A stretch of DNA of 64,000 nt from Schizophyllum amplum (Eukaryota > Basidiomycota > Agaricomycetes > Agaricales > Schizophyllaceae): the NCBI GenBank assembly GCA_007026445.1, contig VDMD01000031.1:62001-126000 (forward strand), read 5' to 3'. Below, in pieces: positions 43,829-55,221 of the stretch. A program made the position numbers and the translations under genes. The notes beneath the pieces are model-generated. The model was not told the origin of the DNA. It saw nothing but the letters and a program-made list of their open reading frames with translations, and made no database searches. Numbering within the stretch: position 1 is the first letter of the stretch; each line of letters begins with the position of its first letter.

Positions 43829-45733
43829 ATGCCATACCTACTTGTGGCAGTCGGCGTCGCCTGCGCTCTAGCTCTGTGGCATTGCCTCTATACTTCGCTG
43901 TGGCATCCTTTGGCCTCATATCCGGGCCCACGTCTCGCTGCGTTGACGAGGTGGTACCGAGCGTACTACGATATCGTTCAGGACGGTGGCTGGCTCGAGC
44001 ACCTCACGGAACTTCATCGCCAGTACGGTGCGTCTGACAGACTTCACGCACTATTATATTCATACTCAATCCTGGTCAGGTCCCGTCGTACGCGTAGGCG
44101 CGTCCGAGGTCTGATGACTTCTGCCACGCCCGATCCTTCCGTCTCATGCTTATGGTTCTTTCAGCTTCACTTCTCTGAGCCCGATGCGTACAACGACATC
44201 TACGGGTTCTCGAAGCAATTCAACAAGGATCCCGAGCTTTACAATGCGTTCGACCAGAACCTGTCGTCATTCGGACAGGTCGATCCAGCGGCAGCGAAGG
44301 CACGACGGGAAACTCTAGGCCCTCTGTTCTCGCGCCAGGGTATACGCAGATTCGAGTTCGTCATCCAGGACAAGGTGCGTTCTACTATCTGGACGCGTCT
44401 AACCCTCATCTAACTCCATGCAAGGTCGACCACCTCGTCGAGCGCCTGGTACAGGAGGGCTCTACCGGCAAGCCAATCAACCTCTTTCTCGCGTTCCGGT
44501 CCTTCAGCTTCGACACCATCATGTCCTACTGCTTCGCCACTTCGTACGACAGCCTCGACTACGCGCAGTTCGCGCATCCCATGATCCCCACCATTTTCAC
44601 CTCCGTCGTCCTCATCTGGACCCTCCGCTACTTCCCCTTCCTCATTCACGTCGTGCACCACGGTCCGCGCGCGCTCATCCGGCGCCTCTCCCCCGTTCTA
44701 CGGGGCTACTTCGACCTCTTCGAGCACTTCTCAGACCGCATCGACGAGGTGCAGAACGACCTCAGCTGCCTCGACAGCGCCGGCCACGACACGATCTTTC
44801 ACCATCTGCTGATCGGGAAGAAGGAGAAGCCGTCGAAGCACTCGCTCATGGACGAGGCTGTCACCCTCTTTGGCGCGGGGAGCGAGACGACAGGCGGCGC
44901 AGTCACCACGGCCATATTCTTCATCACGAGGGACGGCCGCGTGCGCGACAAGCTGTTTGCAGAGCTGCGGGAGGCGTGGCCGGACATGTCGCTTCAATTG
45001 CGTGCTCAGGATCTCGAAAAGCTCCCTTACCTGGTAAGCGATACTTGTATCAGGACTCCCCTCCTGCTGACTTTCGCGCATAGACAGCCGTGATCAAGGA
45101 GTCGATGAGACTGGCGCATGGTGTTGGTATGCCCGTTCTCACCGCTGACGAGCCCCCCTACTGACAAGGAAATTACAGTGACTCCCGCCCCCCGCATCGT
45201 GGGCAAAGATGCGGTCATCGCAGGACACGCCGTACCCGCAGGGGCGAGTCCACTGATCCCTTGCGCGGTGGTAGCCTTACTGACACCTTACGCAGACCAC
45301 CGTGGCGCAAGGCGTGACCTTCGTACACATGAACCCCGAGATCTATCACGATCCCGAGACCTTCATGCCGGAGCGGTGGATGGAGGAGGGCGCCGACGCA
45401 CTCGAGAACAACTACTTTTTGCCCTTCTCCAAGGGCCCACGGATGTGCTTGGGACACAAGTGCGTTAGCTTTACCAGTCAACCGTGGGTTGAATCGCACG
45501 CTGACGATAATCAATCTTCTAGCCTTGCTTGGTGCGAAATGTACCTCGTCCTTGGGAATCTTTTGCGCAAGACCGCCATCCACATCCACAATACCGAGTA
45601 CGCATGCGCATTTACTTCTGGGGGTCCAGGCTGACGCTAGCCTAGCGAGAAAGACTTCGAATTCCGGCAGTACTGGCTTCCCATCTTCCGGGGGCGGCAG
45701 ATGCATGGGTATGTCGACCCAGTAGCGCATTGA
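43829..45733 (+). CDS. Cytochrome P450 monooxygenase
   Basis: ER-anchored haem monooxygenase. Start MPYLLVAVGVACALALWHC is the N-terminal anchor at 43829, followed by the Pro-rich hinge YPGPRLAALTRWYRAYYD. Then comes LHFSEPDAYNDIYGFSKQFN, the I-helix GAGSETTGG (oxygen-binding Thr), ExxR in IKESMRLAHG, VTPAPRIVGKDAVIAGHAVP, the PERW motif FMPERWMEEG and the haem loop FSKGPRMCLGH with the ligand Cys. The end is FRQYWLPIFRGRQMHGYVDP. The size of about 500 residues is normal. All introns (about 10) join in phase, including one with a GTCTGA donor after VRVGASE. CYP family not assigned. Its position beside UbiA-family and A-T-R genes suggests a role in specialised metabolism. Confidence 0.9.
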
Positions 45734-46129
45734 ATATTGGGACCCGGGTAGCGCGAGACTCTTGATAGCGCATTGCAGCAGGTAGATGACTGATGTCTCT
45801 GCGAAAGCTATACCAATTTTCTCATACCTGTAGATAGAACTTGTAAGTAGATAGGACTTGTACGATTTCCTGTACGTTATGAGACCATGTTGTTTACCAG
45901 CTTACTTTTGACCTGGAGGGATATGAGTCGTGAAAGAACACACAACAGGCAGGCAATTCATATCGTAGGGCGTTGACGAGGGTCGGGCTGAAGCATGGCA
46001 TGCTTGAGCTCTATCGAGCCAGTGATGGGCCATAGATGCGCATAGGGTCATAGTGATAAGTGGGACTGTCGTACGCATACAAATCATGCACATGGAGGAA
46101 GAGAAGGTCATCGACGATAATCAACCCGC
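45734..46129. other. Intergenic, nothing recognised
   Basis: This lies between the P450 stop and the 3' end of the eL24 gene (convergent). No coding or repeat structure is visible. Confidence 0.5.
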
Positions 46130-46792
46130 TCATCGGCCACCCTTGCCCTTCATCTGCTGCTTCGACATTTTGGGGCCAGACGCAACATTTGACCGCGGCG
46201 CGGTCTGTAAAAGCAAAAGCATGCAATCAGCGATCCAACGCTAGACCTATGATATACTTGAACGCACCTTGGGCTTCTTCGCCTCCTTGTCGCGCTTCTC
46301 CGTCTTCGCCTTGCTGATCGCCGCCTGGCGCGCCTGCGCGCGCACGGCCGCAGTCTGGTTGCGCTTCGCGACGATTGACGCGAGGTCCGCGCCCACGATG
46401 CCGCGCTGGTGCTTCACGGTGCGACGCGAGCGCTTCTTCGCGACCTCCTCCGTGATGCCCTTCTTGTGCATGCGGCGGTACACCTGCGTCCAGGCGATCT
46501 TGCGCGGGTTCTTGCGCTGGAGGAAGAGGGACTGGGTCTTCGAGGAGTTGAAGCGGAAGACCTGCGTTAAGTAAGGGGATGGGGGAAGGAGAGATGGAAC
46601 GGGGAGGAATGTGACGATTAGCACACAGATCGCGGATAAGGGGGAGGCCACGCACCTTGCTGTCGCCGCGGACGAACAGCTTGCCCTTGCTGGGGTAGAT
46701 ACGGTAGCCCGAGAACGAGTCGATTTCGACCTTCTACAGTCCCTCGCGTATCAGCGCCATCCTGGAAGACTAGAGTATAGCAGACGTACCAT
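46130..46792 (-). CDS. RPL24: 60S ribosomal protein eL24
   Basis: Large-subunit ribosomal protein that helps form an intersubunit bridge. Exon 1 is only the ATG at 46790-46792, followed at once by a GTACGT intron. Exon 2 reads KVEIDSFSGYRIYPSKGKLF VRGDSK, exon 3 reads VFRFNSSKTQSLFLQRKNPR, then KIAWTQVYRRMHKKGITEEV, RRTVKHQRGIVGADLASIVA, KRNQTAAVRAQARQAAISKA and KTEKRDKEAKKPK. The last exon reads APRSNVASGPKMSKQQMKGKGGR to the stop at 46130-46132. The zinc-binding cysteines of archaeal eL24 are absent, as in other fungi. Intact and highly conserved. An ATG-only first exon is a common arrangement in ribosomal protein genes. Confidence 0.95.
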
Positions 46793-47769
46793 CTGGATAT
46801 AGCAGAAACAGCAGAGAGACAAGATCAGCAATCCGCAATTCACGTCGTTCGAGTGGAAGGGTTCATCCAAGCAAGGGATCGGTCATCCGGCGAAGTGAAC
46901 GGTCATCCAACCCAAAATCCACGCAATGTCGCGGTTCTTTCAACTCGTACGCTCCGTAGCATTGCGTTCGACCGTCCTGCAGCAGCATTTGGGCTCACCT
47001 TGAGGATTGGGCGTCGGTGGCCTTGCTTGCTGCTTGAGAGCACTCGAAAGTTTCGTGTGGTTGTCACACGTCGTCACGCGAGCGCGCCACGTGGCTCTCG
47101 GACCGAGGTTCCGATGTTTAACTTTTTCGTTGCTTCAAGCTCTCGACTTGCCCTTCGCCTTCGAGATTCCCCGGCTCCTGTTGAATATCTCCCCATGTTA
47201 TCGCTGAGTGCTAGTTTTGTCTCCGGACTGAACACTCTGGGTCTGCGAACAACGACAACCATTCGCCATCGACTCGCTACTTCTTGACAATCGCGCATGC
47301 CTTGCTCCGACGCCTTTCAACTAGGTACCCTCGCGTACAGTCCCTCGTGTTCTCCGCCGAGCTCCTGTTCTTCGCCGCCTTTTTCTGTACCCTCGTGCTG
47401 TACCTCGGCTGCCCGTATCGATGATCTTGCCTTTGTCGCTTCGGAAGCCTTTCAACCCTGTGGGCTCTTTTAATCGGCCCCGCCTCTTTCGTGCGCTCGC
47501 GACGCTTTCATCTACCCCCACCTCCTTGGTTCTTCCTACCAGGGGCCGCTCAGCTATCGCTCAAAGACCCATAGCGTTGCTCCCTTTGTCAACCTTCATC
47601 TCCCCGCCATGTATCGCCACCCCCTTGCCCCGTCCGCGTCCATACGCAGAAGCAGACAAAGAACCGTTGAGTGTTCCTTGGTCTCTCGCCACTCCATTTC
47701 GTTGAACAAAGGTTCTTGCAGACCGTTCTCCAGGACCTGCCCGTGACTATAGCGGACTTCCCTGTGACC
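46793..47769. other. Divergent interval between RPL24 and a Ser/Pro-rich protein gene
   Basis: Both genes point away from each other. The right half (47300-47700) is pyrimidine-rich on the plus strand and may be a long 5' UTR. I see no conserved coding region and no TATA box near either gene. Confidence 0.45.
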
Positions 47770-48822
47770 ATGGCCGACCGTATGGTTACCACAACCTGCG
47801 TCGACCGCACCCTCTCGTCACCCTGCGACGACTGTACTGGATCCCCGACCTGTGCGCATGCAGCCAACTTTATGGTGAGGGGACAGCTCGCAGGAAAGCG
47901 GTGGACCTTGCCTGTCGACTCGTTCTCTTCCGACCTCCTTGATCCGGACGACGACGATCCCACCGACGAGAACACGCCTCCCATGCACCACGGCGTCGCT
48001 GTGAAGCAGCACGACAACGCTACTATGCACCGCGACACCGCCGCCATGCACCACGACGACGCTACCATGCACCACGACGTCGCCCCCATCCACCCCAACG
48101 CCCAAGTCCCCCGCCCGCGCACGCCGACGCCAGAGTACGACGAGGAGGACGATGATGACGCAGAGGCGCTCAACTATGCCCTGCGCTCGAGTCCCGCGAC
48201 GCCGACCTCGCTTCCCGCGCCGTCAACGTTCGTGACGACGCCAATCTCTCCCCCCTCGAGTCCTCGGACCCCTCCGTCCCAATCCTCACCCTCGTCTCCT
48301 CCCTCCGCCGAACCCTCTACCCCCGCACCCTCCACCCCCGAGCCCGACTACGGCCTCCCGCGCCACGTCAACTTCACCACCAGCCCCTCGCGCCTGACCC
48401 TCTGCGTGTACGCCGAGACGGGCGCGCACGACGTCAATCAGGGCGCCGTGCGTCGTGGGGCGGCGTACGTGCGGCAGAGCCTCAAGCGCAAGGCGACGTG
48501 GCAGGACGGTTCGTGGGACGGCGGCGACTCCTACTGGCGCGGGCACGGCGACTCGGACCGGCGCGGGTACAAGAAGTCGCGGGGCACGCGCGACGAGCTG
48601 CCTGTGGTCGTCGAGGAGAAGAGCGCACGCAGAATCGAGAGCAAGGTAGACAGTCTCGACGGTGCCTATCCTCGTAACCGGCGCGCATCACTCACCGAGA
48701 GCCTGCACGCTATGCCGCGGGTAGACGAGGAAGGCGAGGATGAGGTTGAGTCGGAGACAGACTCTGAGGATGAGGCGATTGACGTGGCGATCAGTACTGG
48801 GTCTGGGTTCTATGTGCTGTAG
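47770..48822 (+). CDS. Ser/Pro/Asp-rich uncharacterised protein with His-Met repeats
   Basis: A single open exon encodes about 350 residues from the first ATG in frame (MADRMVTTTCVDRTL). It has two CxxC-like pairs near the start (CDDCTGSPTC). An acidic segment is LLDPDDDDPTDENTP. A repeat of about 9 residues follows, with MHHG, MHRDTAA, MHHDDAT and MHHDVAP. Then come long Ser/Pro/Thr tracts, a patch LPRHVNFTTSPSRLTLCVYA, AAYVRQSLKRKATWQ and an acidic tail EEGEDEVESETDSEDEAIDV. The opening frame continues upstream without ATG, so an upstream exon is possible. I do not recognise the family. The composition suggests a mostly disordered, probably nuclear or regulatory protein. Confidence 0.45.
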   Translation: MADRMVTTTCVDRTLSSPCDDCTGSPTCAHAANFMVRGQLAGKRWTLPVDSFSSDLLDPDDDDPTDENTPPMHHGVAVKQHDNATMHRDTAAMHHDDATMHHDVAPIHPNAQVPRPRTPTPEYDEEDDDDAEALNYALRSSPATPTSLPAPSTFVTTPISPPSSPRTPPSQSSPSSPPSAEPSTPAPSTPEPDYGLPRHVNFTTSPSRLTLCVYAETGAHDVNQGAVRRGAAYVRQSLKRKATWQDGSWDGGDSYWRGHGDSDRRGYKKSRGTRDELPVVVEEKSARRIESKVDSLDGAYPRNRRASLTESLHAMPRVDEEGEDEVESETDSEDEAIDVAISTGSGFYVL

Positions 48823-49084
48823 TGGTGATGTAGGGTTTCAAGCGTGTTCCGTAGACATATCTGTAACAACAATCAACAAGTTTGCTGTGTAGACTGCCTC
48901 AGTTTAAATGCGCCTCGAGCTCAGACTATTCCGAGGCAGGACAGCGTCGCGAAGGCCCGGCGTTTCAGCCATTGTTCCCCGGCAAAGGCACCGCATTGTA
49001 CTGGTGGAGGTGGCTGTGCTACTCAATTATAACAACGCGACCGGTGACGGTGACGCTCCATCCCTCTTCTTGTTCCCTCCCGCC

Positions 49085-49782
49085 ATGGCTCCGACGCTCA
49101 ACCTCGCGTTCTCTGACGACCTCATCTCCTCCGACGTCCGCAAAGCGCTGCCCACCGGCTTGCACGTCCGTCGCCACGTCTGTCGCGTCGCGTCGCCTGC
49201 ACACTGACGCGCTCCCCAGATCCGCCCGCTAGAAGCCGGCGACTACGAGCGCGGCCACCTCGATATCCTGCGCGTCCTGACCGTCACCCCCGATGTGGGC
49301 GCCCTCGCCTGGCGCGAGCAGTTCCGCGCCATGCAGGCATGCCCTGCGACCTACTACCCGCTCGTCATCGTCGACACCGCCGCGGACCGCGTCGTCGCCG
49401 CCGGCTGCGTATTCCTCGAGCGTAAATTCCTGCGCGGGCTCGGGCGCGTGGGCCACATCGAGGACATCGCCGTCGACAAGGCGCAGCAGGGGAAGAAGCT
49501 TGGCCTACGCATCATACAGGCTCTCACGTACATCAGCGAGAACGCGGGGTGCTACAAGACCATCCTGAACTGCTCGGACTCGAACATACGTGCGTGACCG
49601 CTCGGTCCTTCGCGACTCGCTGGCTGACTGACGGGGCACAGCATTCTACGAGAAGTGCGGGTTCGAGAAGAAGGAGAACGAGATGGTGCGCGAACAGCCT
49701 GGCACGAGGATTATCAAATTGACACGCTGTTCTACAGGCCAAGTACGCTCCCGAGCGTCCAGCAGAGGTTCCTCGGCTATGA
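49085..49782 (+). CDS. GNA1: Glucosamine-6-phosphate N-acetyltransferase
   Basis: Transfers acetyl from acetyl-CoA to GlcN-6-P, an essential step to UDP-GlcNAc for chitin and glycans. Start MAPTLNLAFSDDLISSDVRK at 49085. Exon 2 begins IRPLEAGDYERGHLDILRVL, then TPDVGALAWREQFRAMQACP, YYPLVIVDTAADRVVAAGCV, FLERKFLRGLGRVGHIEDIA, the acetyl-CoA pyrophosphate loop QQGKKLGLRI, and NCSDSNIR. The next exon reads AFYEKCGFEKKENEM and the last AKYAPERPAEVPRL to a stop at 49782. Three introns join in phase. Length (about 165 residues) and motifs fit GNA1 well. The GNAT fold places the active site at the strand before QQGKKLG. Confidence 0.9.
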
Positions 49783-50579
49783 TCGCCCCACGTTCCATGG
49801 CCGTGATTGCCGCAGGCTCCTTCGTTGGTCGATATCGCCGAGCAACTCGCCACGAACATCTTACATTGTAGAATATCCTCGGACTCATGCCTCAAGGACA
49901 GTAATCTATCGTACACGGAGGGCGCCCATCATGCGTACTCGTCGCTCAATCGTCATGTACTTCCATGATGTACTCTAATGCAGCCGGTCTTTACGCCTAC
50001 ACGCTATTCACCGCGAGCCCGGGGTTCTCCAACATGCCAATCAGGACCAGTTCTCCGAGACTCTGCGGGGAGTCGCGTTTACGCCTTAACCTGAGTATCT
50101 CCAGCCAGTTCTTCCAATCTTGTCCACCAGCTTTTCAAGTTACAGACGCGGTGTCGGCGCCTGTGACTGCACGATCGTGTAAGTCCTCTTTCACTGCGAG
50201 TGCATCTGTCTTGAGAAGCTAACCGGAAGCTAACGCTCATTTTCTTGCAAGAACATCCGAGATTCTCGCTTTACCTCGCTGATGGCTATGGCGGTCCTAG
50301 ACCGAACCCGGTAAGCGCCCAGTGCCTGGCGTCACGCCCGCGCAGGCCTCCTTTACTGCGTCCGACGATGCAAGAGTCACTTTGCTCTTGAAATCAATGT
50401 GATATGGATGCTCCAGGTTACACTTCATTTTGGTCTTGACTCCAATACTTCGCGCCAGCGCGTTTGCGCGAGCCAACTCTACTCCGACGACGGTCCCTCA
50501 TCCACCGCAGCGCCCACCAACGCCTATCAGATCTACAGAGCGCGTTTGTGACAAAACGACAGTTATCTTGCAAGTCGAC
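49783..50579. other. Region upstream of kinase pseudogene, nothing firm
   Basis: The interval may hold the N-terminal half of the kinase pseudogene (a stretch near 50260-50310 reads HPRFSLYLADGYGGPRPNP on the plus strand), but no conserved kinase N-lobe motif can be confirmed. Nothing else is recognised. Confidence 0.3.
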
Positions 50580-51080
50580 TCAGCAGCTGCGCGTGCTCAT
50601 TCTTGATCTTCCTTCTTTTTCTCCGCCTCGTCCTTCACCTCAAAGTTCTCTCCACGCTGACAACGCCCACAATGTCACTTGACTCGGGTGACTATCACTT
50701 CTACTCAATCCCTGAAGGCCTTCTAGGAGATGGTATGCTACCAGTCTGGTGCTGTCGATCATATGTATCTTCACCCCTCCAGTTGAGCCTCCGTCGGATA
50801 TGTAGGCGGTCGGGACGGCGGTAAGTCTTGCTTGTCTGACGTTCTACATGTCTTCTGAAGCCGACGCCTATTCTGCAGATATTCGAGCTCTTCGCGATAA
50901 TTACGCCCTTCCGAAGACTCGGCTCTGTCGGGCTCCCAGAGTACAAGGCTCGGATGGCCTGCTATGTTTCGGCGATGAAGCGCGTGGTGGGAAACATAAT
51001 ATCTTCCTCTTGTATGCGCAGTTGACTGGTGGGGAGAAAATCTTCATACATCCTAGGACAGACTGGAGTTCTTAGTGATT
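50580..51080 (+). pseudogene. Decayed kinase C-lobe, paralogue of the right-edge SRPK-like kinase
   Basis: The stretch 50755-51045 aligns well with the minus strand at about 63660-63420, including the intron between ALGTA and the next exon. Recognisable peptides are IFTPPVEPPSDM, then IFELFAIITPFRRLGSVGLP. The Trp codon of the intact copy's ADIWALGTA is here TAG, a premature stop. The copy loses similarity beyond about 51050, so the end of the kinase C-lobe is missing or scrambled. The intact copy's WWGENRPYI corresponds to broken sequence here. This is a classic duplicated, dead gene rather than a sequencing slip. The two copies lie about 12.5 kb apart in inverted orientation. Confidence 0.75.
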
Positions 51081-51521
51081 CGTCGTGCCGTGGTCATGAT
51101 ATTATAGGTCTCGCATTCGACTTGCAGTGCGCTGCAGGGCAGGCTCCTCGTATGTTGTGCGACGTGCTACTGTAAGTATACTCTTCGCCACCGAAATATA
51201 CACCCTGAGTTGCTACAGCCTACACGTATGCACATAGCGCGTGAAGGGCTATTAGTGACTGGTGCAACGTTTGAGAAACGCAACTCGATGCCATCCCACT
51301 GGCGAATGCAGCCCTACGTGACCCCTTTACCCGCCACATATCTTACTGCCAACTGGTGCCACAAATCCGGCAACTGCCGAATAACCTGCCGGCTGAGGGT
51401 CCATTGATGTCCGTTTCTGGCTACTTGTCCTCGACGAACCTGGCGCGTCTGCCGCTTCGGCCTCGACTCCCCTGCAGAGATCGACCTGCGCGGGATTCCA
51501 ATCTTACACAACACAGCTGCC
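51081..51521. other. Promoter interval of the MO25 gene
   Basis: No gene recognised. The interval runs from the decayed kinase copy to the MO25 start codon at 51522. Confidence 0.45.
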
Positions 51522-52953
51522 ATGAACTTCTTCAAGACAAAGCCGCGCACGCCGCCTGACCTTGTCCGCGGGTTGCGCGACGCCGTCCCTCGCCTTGAGG
51601 CGAGCCCACCTGGCGGGGAATCGCGTCGCAAGGTGAGTGCTCTTTGGGATGCTGCTATGTATGGCGTGCTGAATGCGTGCAGGCGAACGAGGAGGTGTCG
51701 AAGAACCTGCAGCAGATCAAGGGCATCCTCATAGGGGATGGAGGTGCGTTCACAGTGCATTGTCCCCAAACCCCGCTGATCATTCGATCCACTTTACGCT
51801 CATGTTCGCCTTTATCACACATACGCAACCCATCGCCACCAGACCCCCTCCCCGAACTCGTCGCACAGCTCGCGCAGGAGACATACAACACCGATCTCCT
51901 GCACGTCCTCGTGCAGAACATGGGCCGACTAGAGTTCGAGTCGCGCAAGGATGTCGTCCAGATCTTCAACCACCTTCTCCGCCGTCAGATCGGCACGCGC
52001 TACCCGACGGTCGAATACCTCGTCTCCAAGCCGGACATCCTCTTCTCAACGCTTGCTGGGTACGAGAACGAGGAGATCGCGCTGAACACGGGGATGATCT
52101 TGAAGGAAATGCTGCGCCATGAACAGCTGTGCAAGATCCTGCTCTACTCCGACCAGTGCGTGCTCCGAAGCATGTCAGAGGGCGGGCTGCTGACGGCACG
52201 CAGGTTCTACAAGTTCCCGCACTACATCGAGACGACGACGTTCGGCATCTCCTGCGACGCGTTCGCCAATCTGAAGGAGACGCTCACGCGGCACAAGCCG
52301 ATGGTCGCCGAGTACCTCGATAAGAACTATGATCGAGTGCGTGCCACTGCCCCATTGTCATGCCTGTTTCCTGACCGCGCTCCAGTTCTTTTCCTCCTTC
52401 ACTACCCTGATCCTCTCAACAAACTACGTGACGAAGCGTCAATCGCTCAAGCTCCTCGGCGAGATCCTGCTCGACCGCGCAAACTTCAATGTCATGACGC
52501 GCTACATCGCCAACGAGGCCAACCTGAAGATGATGATGAACCTGCTCAGGGATAAGAGCAAGAACATACAGTTCGAGGCCTTCCATGTGTTCAAGGTAAG
52601 CTATGTGGTCGCAAATTTTGGCGACGTGCATGCTTAAAATCATCAGGTCTTCGTTGCCAACCCGAAGAAGCCACCGCAAATTGAAACCATCCTGCGGAGA
52701 AACAAGGAGAAGCTCCTGGTGTTTTTGCGTAGCTTCCACAATGATAAGGAAGGTGCGCGAACGTTTCATCTGCCTCTCGACTGTACCCTTCTTTCTTCCC
52801 CATCTCTCCCTTTCTTGACAAGAAACGCATAAATTTTCATCATCCTGGTCAAATGGCTGGGTGCATATTCATTACATGTGCTGACGGAGACACATAGACG
52901 AGCAATTCAGCGACGAGAAACAGTTCCTCATGGTGCAAATCCAAGGGTTGTGA
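51522..52953 (+). CDS. HYM1: MO25/Hym1-like scaffold protein
   Basis: An armadillo-like helical scaffold that activates germinal-centre and NDR/RAM-pathway kinases; in fungi it controls polarised growth and cell separation. Start [20 protein letters not shown] at 51522. Exons then read [138 protein letters not shown], then [60 protein letters not shown] and [20 protein letters not shown], with stop at 52953. All introns join in phase. The length of about 335 residues is typical. Intact. Confidence 0.95.
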
Positions 52954-53633
52954 GGATGGTCTGCAAAGACAAGGTCAATCCGGTACCCCGCCTCCTCCAC
53001 TGCGTGCTGTGCTACTGTTCGCCTCTCCCCGCGGTGCCCAACTACACAGACCGTCTGCCAGTGATCACCGGGATCATCGCCATGTGTACCGGCATCGCAT
53101 TTGTATACGCGTATGTACCATCTCCTGCGTGCGTAGGCTGCTTTTTGGAGACTTGTCCGCTCTTCGCAGGCGACGCGCTCGTTCCCTGCAAGAGATGCGT
53201 TCGCTTTCTGTGTGCCTTCCCATTTGCGTTCCTGTTCTTCTACGCCTCTCTCCTTGACCCTTGCAATTTCTTCTTGCATATAATCATTATCCTGTCCATC
53301 CGCCGCACTGCCTGTACTTCACCTGTACACACCGTCTGGTCTGGTTCGTACATATCGTTCGGTCTGGTCCGTACATAAGTAGTGTCCGTCCATACCCTAC
53401 ATAGCTACACTGCACATACGCACGCCTGTATTCCCGGTCTTCATCTGAGACTTGCTCTGAAAGTCGCGACTGCCCGTGTGGCTCGAGTGAGGCTCTTTGT
53501 GAATATCCTCAAGCATCTCCGAAAGGCCTGCAGACTGCCGCCGAGGGCTGATGACGACACAGGGGTGCGCCGACTTCCCGGAACGAACTCTGCACTGCCC
53601 GCCAACTGCACACGATCTTTTATTCCTACCACC
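52954..53633. other. Intergenic between MO25 and WASP genes
   Basis: No conserved coding sequence is visible. Plus-strand pyrimidine-rich sequence dominates the last 300 bases, consistent with the WASP gene's leader. Confidence 0.45.
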
Positions 53634-55221
53634 ATGCCTTCCCAATCGACGCTGAACGCTGACGAGAAGGGCAAGGTCAAGGCTGCTATCTCTACGCCGA
53701 CGAACAAGATCTTCTTTGCGGCGCTCGCGCGTATCTACTACGCGCATCCGGTCCCCTCTGAGTGGGCGTACGCCGGCCTGCAGGGCGCGTTAGCAATCGT
53801 ACGAGACTCCAGCAAGGCGAACGCGCTTTTCTTCCGCCTTGTCGACCTCACTGGCACGCGAGGGGTGATATGGGAGCATGAGCTCTACCAGGGCTTCGAG
53901 TACAACGCGGACCGCGCGTATTTTCACTCGTTCGCGGGCGATGTGAGTGATATTCTGCTAGTCGGTCGCTGCGCCTAACGCGCTCCGCAGAAATGCATGA
54001 TTGGATTCGTCTTTGCGGATGAGAGCGAGGCGAAGACGTTCGTGAAGAAGGTCACGAAGCAGAAGGACCAGAAGCGAGGTACGCTGCATCCGTCCTACAC
54101 TCCTGCATCCCTTAGACTGATCTTGCGCTCTCCAGCCAAGTCATCCTCCTCCCAGAAGAAAAAGAAGCCCGCGAAAGGCGGCAAGATCGACAAGTCCATG
54201 ATCTCCGGCCCCGCCTCGGGCTCCTTCATCCACGTCGCACACATGGGGTACGATGCCGAGAAGGGCTTCACCTCCAAGGGCGTGGACCCATCCTGGACCA
54301 CGTTCCTGGGCCAGCTCGAGGGCTCGGGCGTTGACCGCGAGACCATCGCGCGTGAGATGGACTTCATCAAGGACTTTGTGCGCAAACACCCGCAGCAGGC
54401 GCAGCCCGCAGCTGCCCCGCCACCGCAGAAGGAGCGGAAATCGAAGCCCCCGCCGCCGCCAGCGCGGCGGGGACATGCGCCAACTGGTAGCTCGGGCGCG
54501 GCAGCGCCGCCACCCCCGCCGCCCGCTCGCGGCTCGCGCGCATCTCATCCACCTGCGCCTCCGGCCCCGCCCTCGCGGGGACCGGCTCATCCCCCGCCCC
54601 CGCCTGCTCGTCCGGCAGGGCGCGTATCCGCACCGCCCCCGGCTCCGCCACGACCGATGAGCGCTGCACCGCCAGCCCCGCCGCGCCCCACTAGCGCTGC
54701 GCCCCCGGCGCCTCCTCGTCCCGCAAGCGCTGCTCCCCACGCGCCTCCACCCCCTCCTGCCCGTCCTGCTGGTGGTGCACCCCCGCCGCCTCCGCCTCCA
54801 CCACCTCCACCAACGGGCGGCGCACCGCCGCCGCCGCCGCCACCACCACCTCCCCCTCCCCCTCCGCCATTGGGAGGCGCACCACCGCCTCCTCCACCAC
54901 CTCCGCCTCCCCCACCTGGCGGTGCTCCTGCCGTCGCCGCCGCCAGCGGACGGACGCGGGGCGCTGCTGGCGTCCATTCAAGGCAAGGGGATTCAGAATC
55001 TGCGCAAGACGGAAGGGCCGGCCGCGCGCCCCAGCTCTGGCGCTGTCGTTGGAACGGCGGCTGGAGGCGCGGCCGTCGGTGCCGCCGCCGGTGCTGCGGC
55101 TGCGAGCGCAGGAGGTGGCGGTGATTTGACAAGTGCCTTGGCGCAGGCGCTGATGCAGCGCAATAAGGATATGGGAGATAGCTCTGACGAAGACGACGAC
55201 GACGATGATGAATGGGATTAG
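53634..55221 (+). CDS. LAS17: WASP/Las17 actin nucleation-promoting factor (frame break before WH2)
   Basis: Activates the Arp2/3 complex at endocytic sites. Start MPSQSTLNADEKGKVKAAIS. The WH1/EVH1 domain covers about residues 12-125 (KIFFAALARIYYAHPV, VIWEHELYQGFEYNADRAYF, KCMIGFVFADESEAKTFVKK). Then come a Lys-rich linker, a CRIB/GBD-like motif SGPASGSFIHVAHMGYDAEK, and a polyproline region of more than 150 residues for SH3 and profilin binding. The WH2 motif RGALLASIQGKGIQNLRKTE and an acidic tail with the Arp2/3-binding Trp (DDDDDDEWD) complete it. Two introns fit. The WH2 and acidic tail are in a frame shifted +1 from the polyproline region; the break lies between about 54920 and 54950 in GC-rich sequence, where a 25-nt GT..AG segment is too short for an intron. 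Confidence 0.9.

Noticed and set aside
46227..46655. Pro/Leu-rich minus-strand frame overlapping eL24
   Set aside because: It is an out-of-frame reading of the eL24 exon.
54914..54950. A 25-nt GT..AG segment in WASP as an intron
   Set aside because: It is far shorter than the 48-60 nt introns used elsewhere in the window and leaves no room for a branch site, so I prefer a sequence error or a true frame break.
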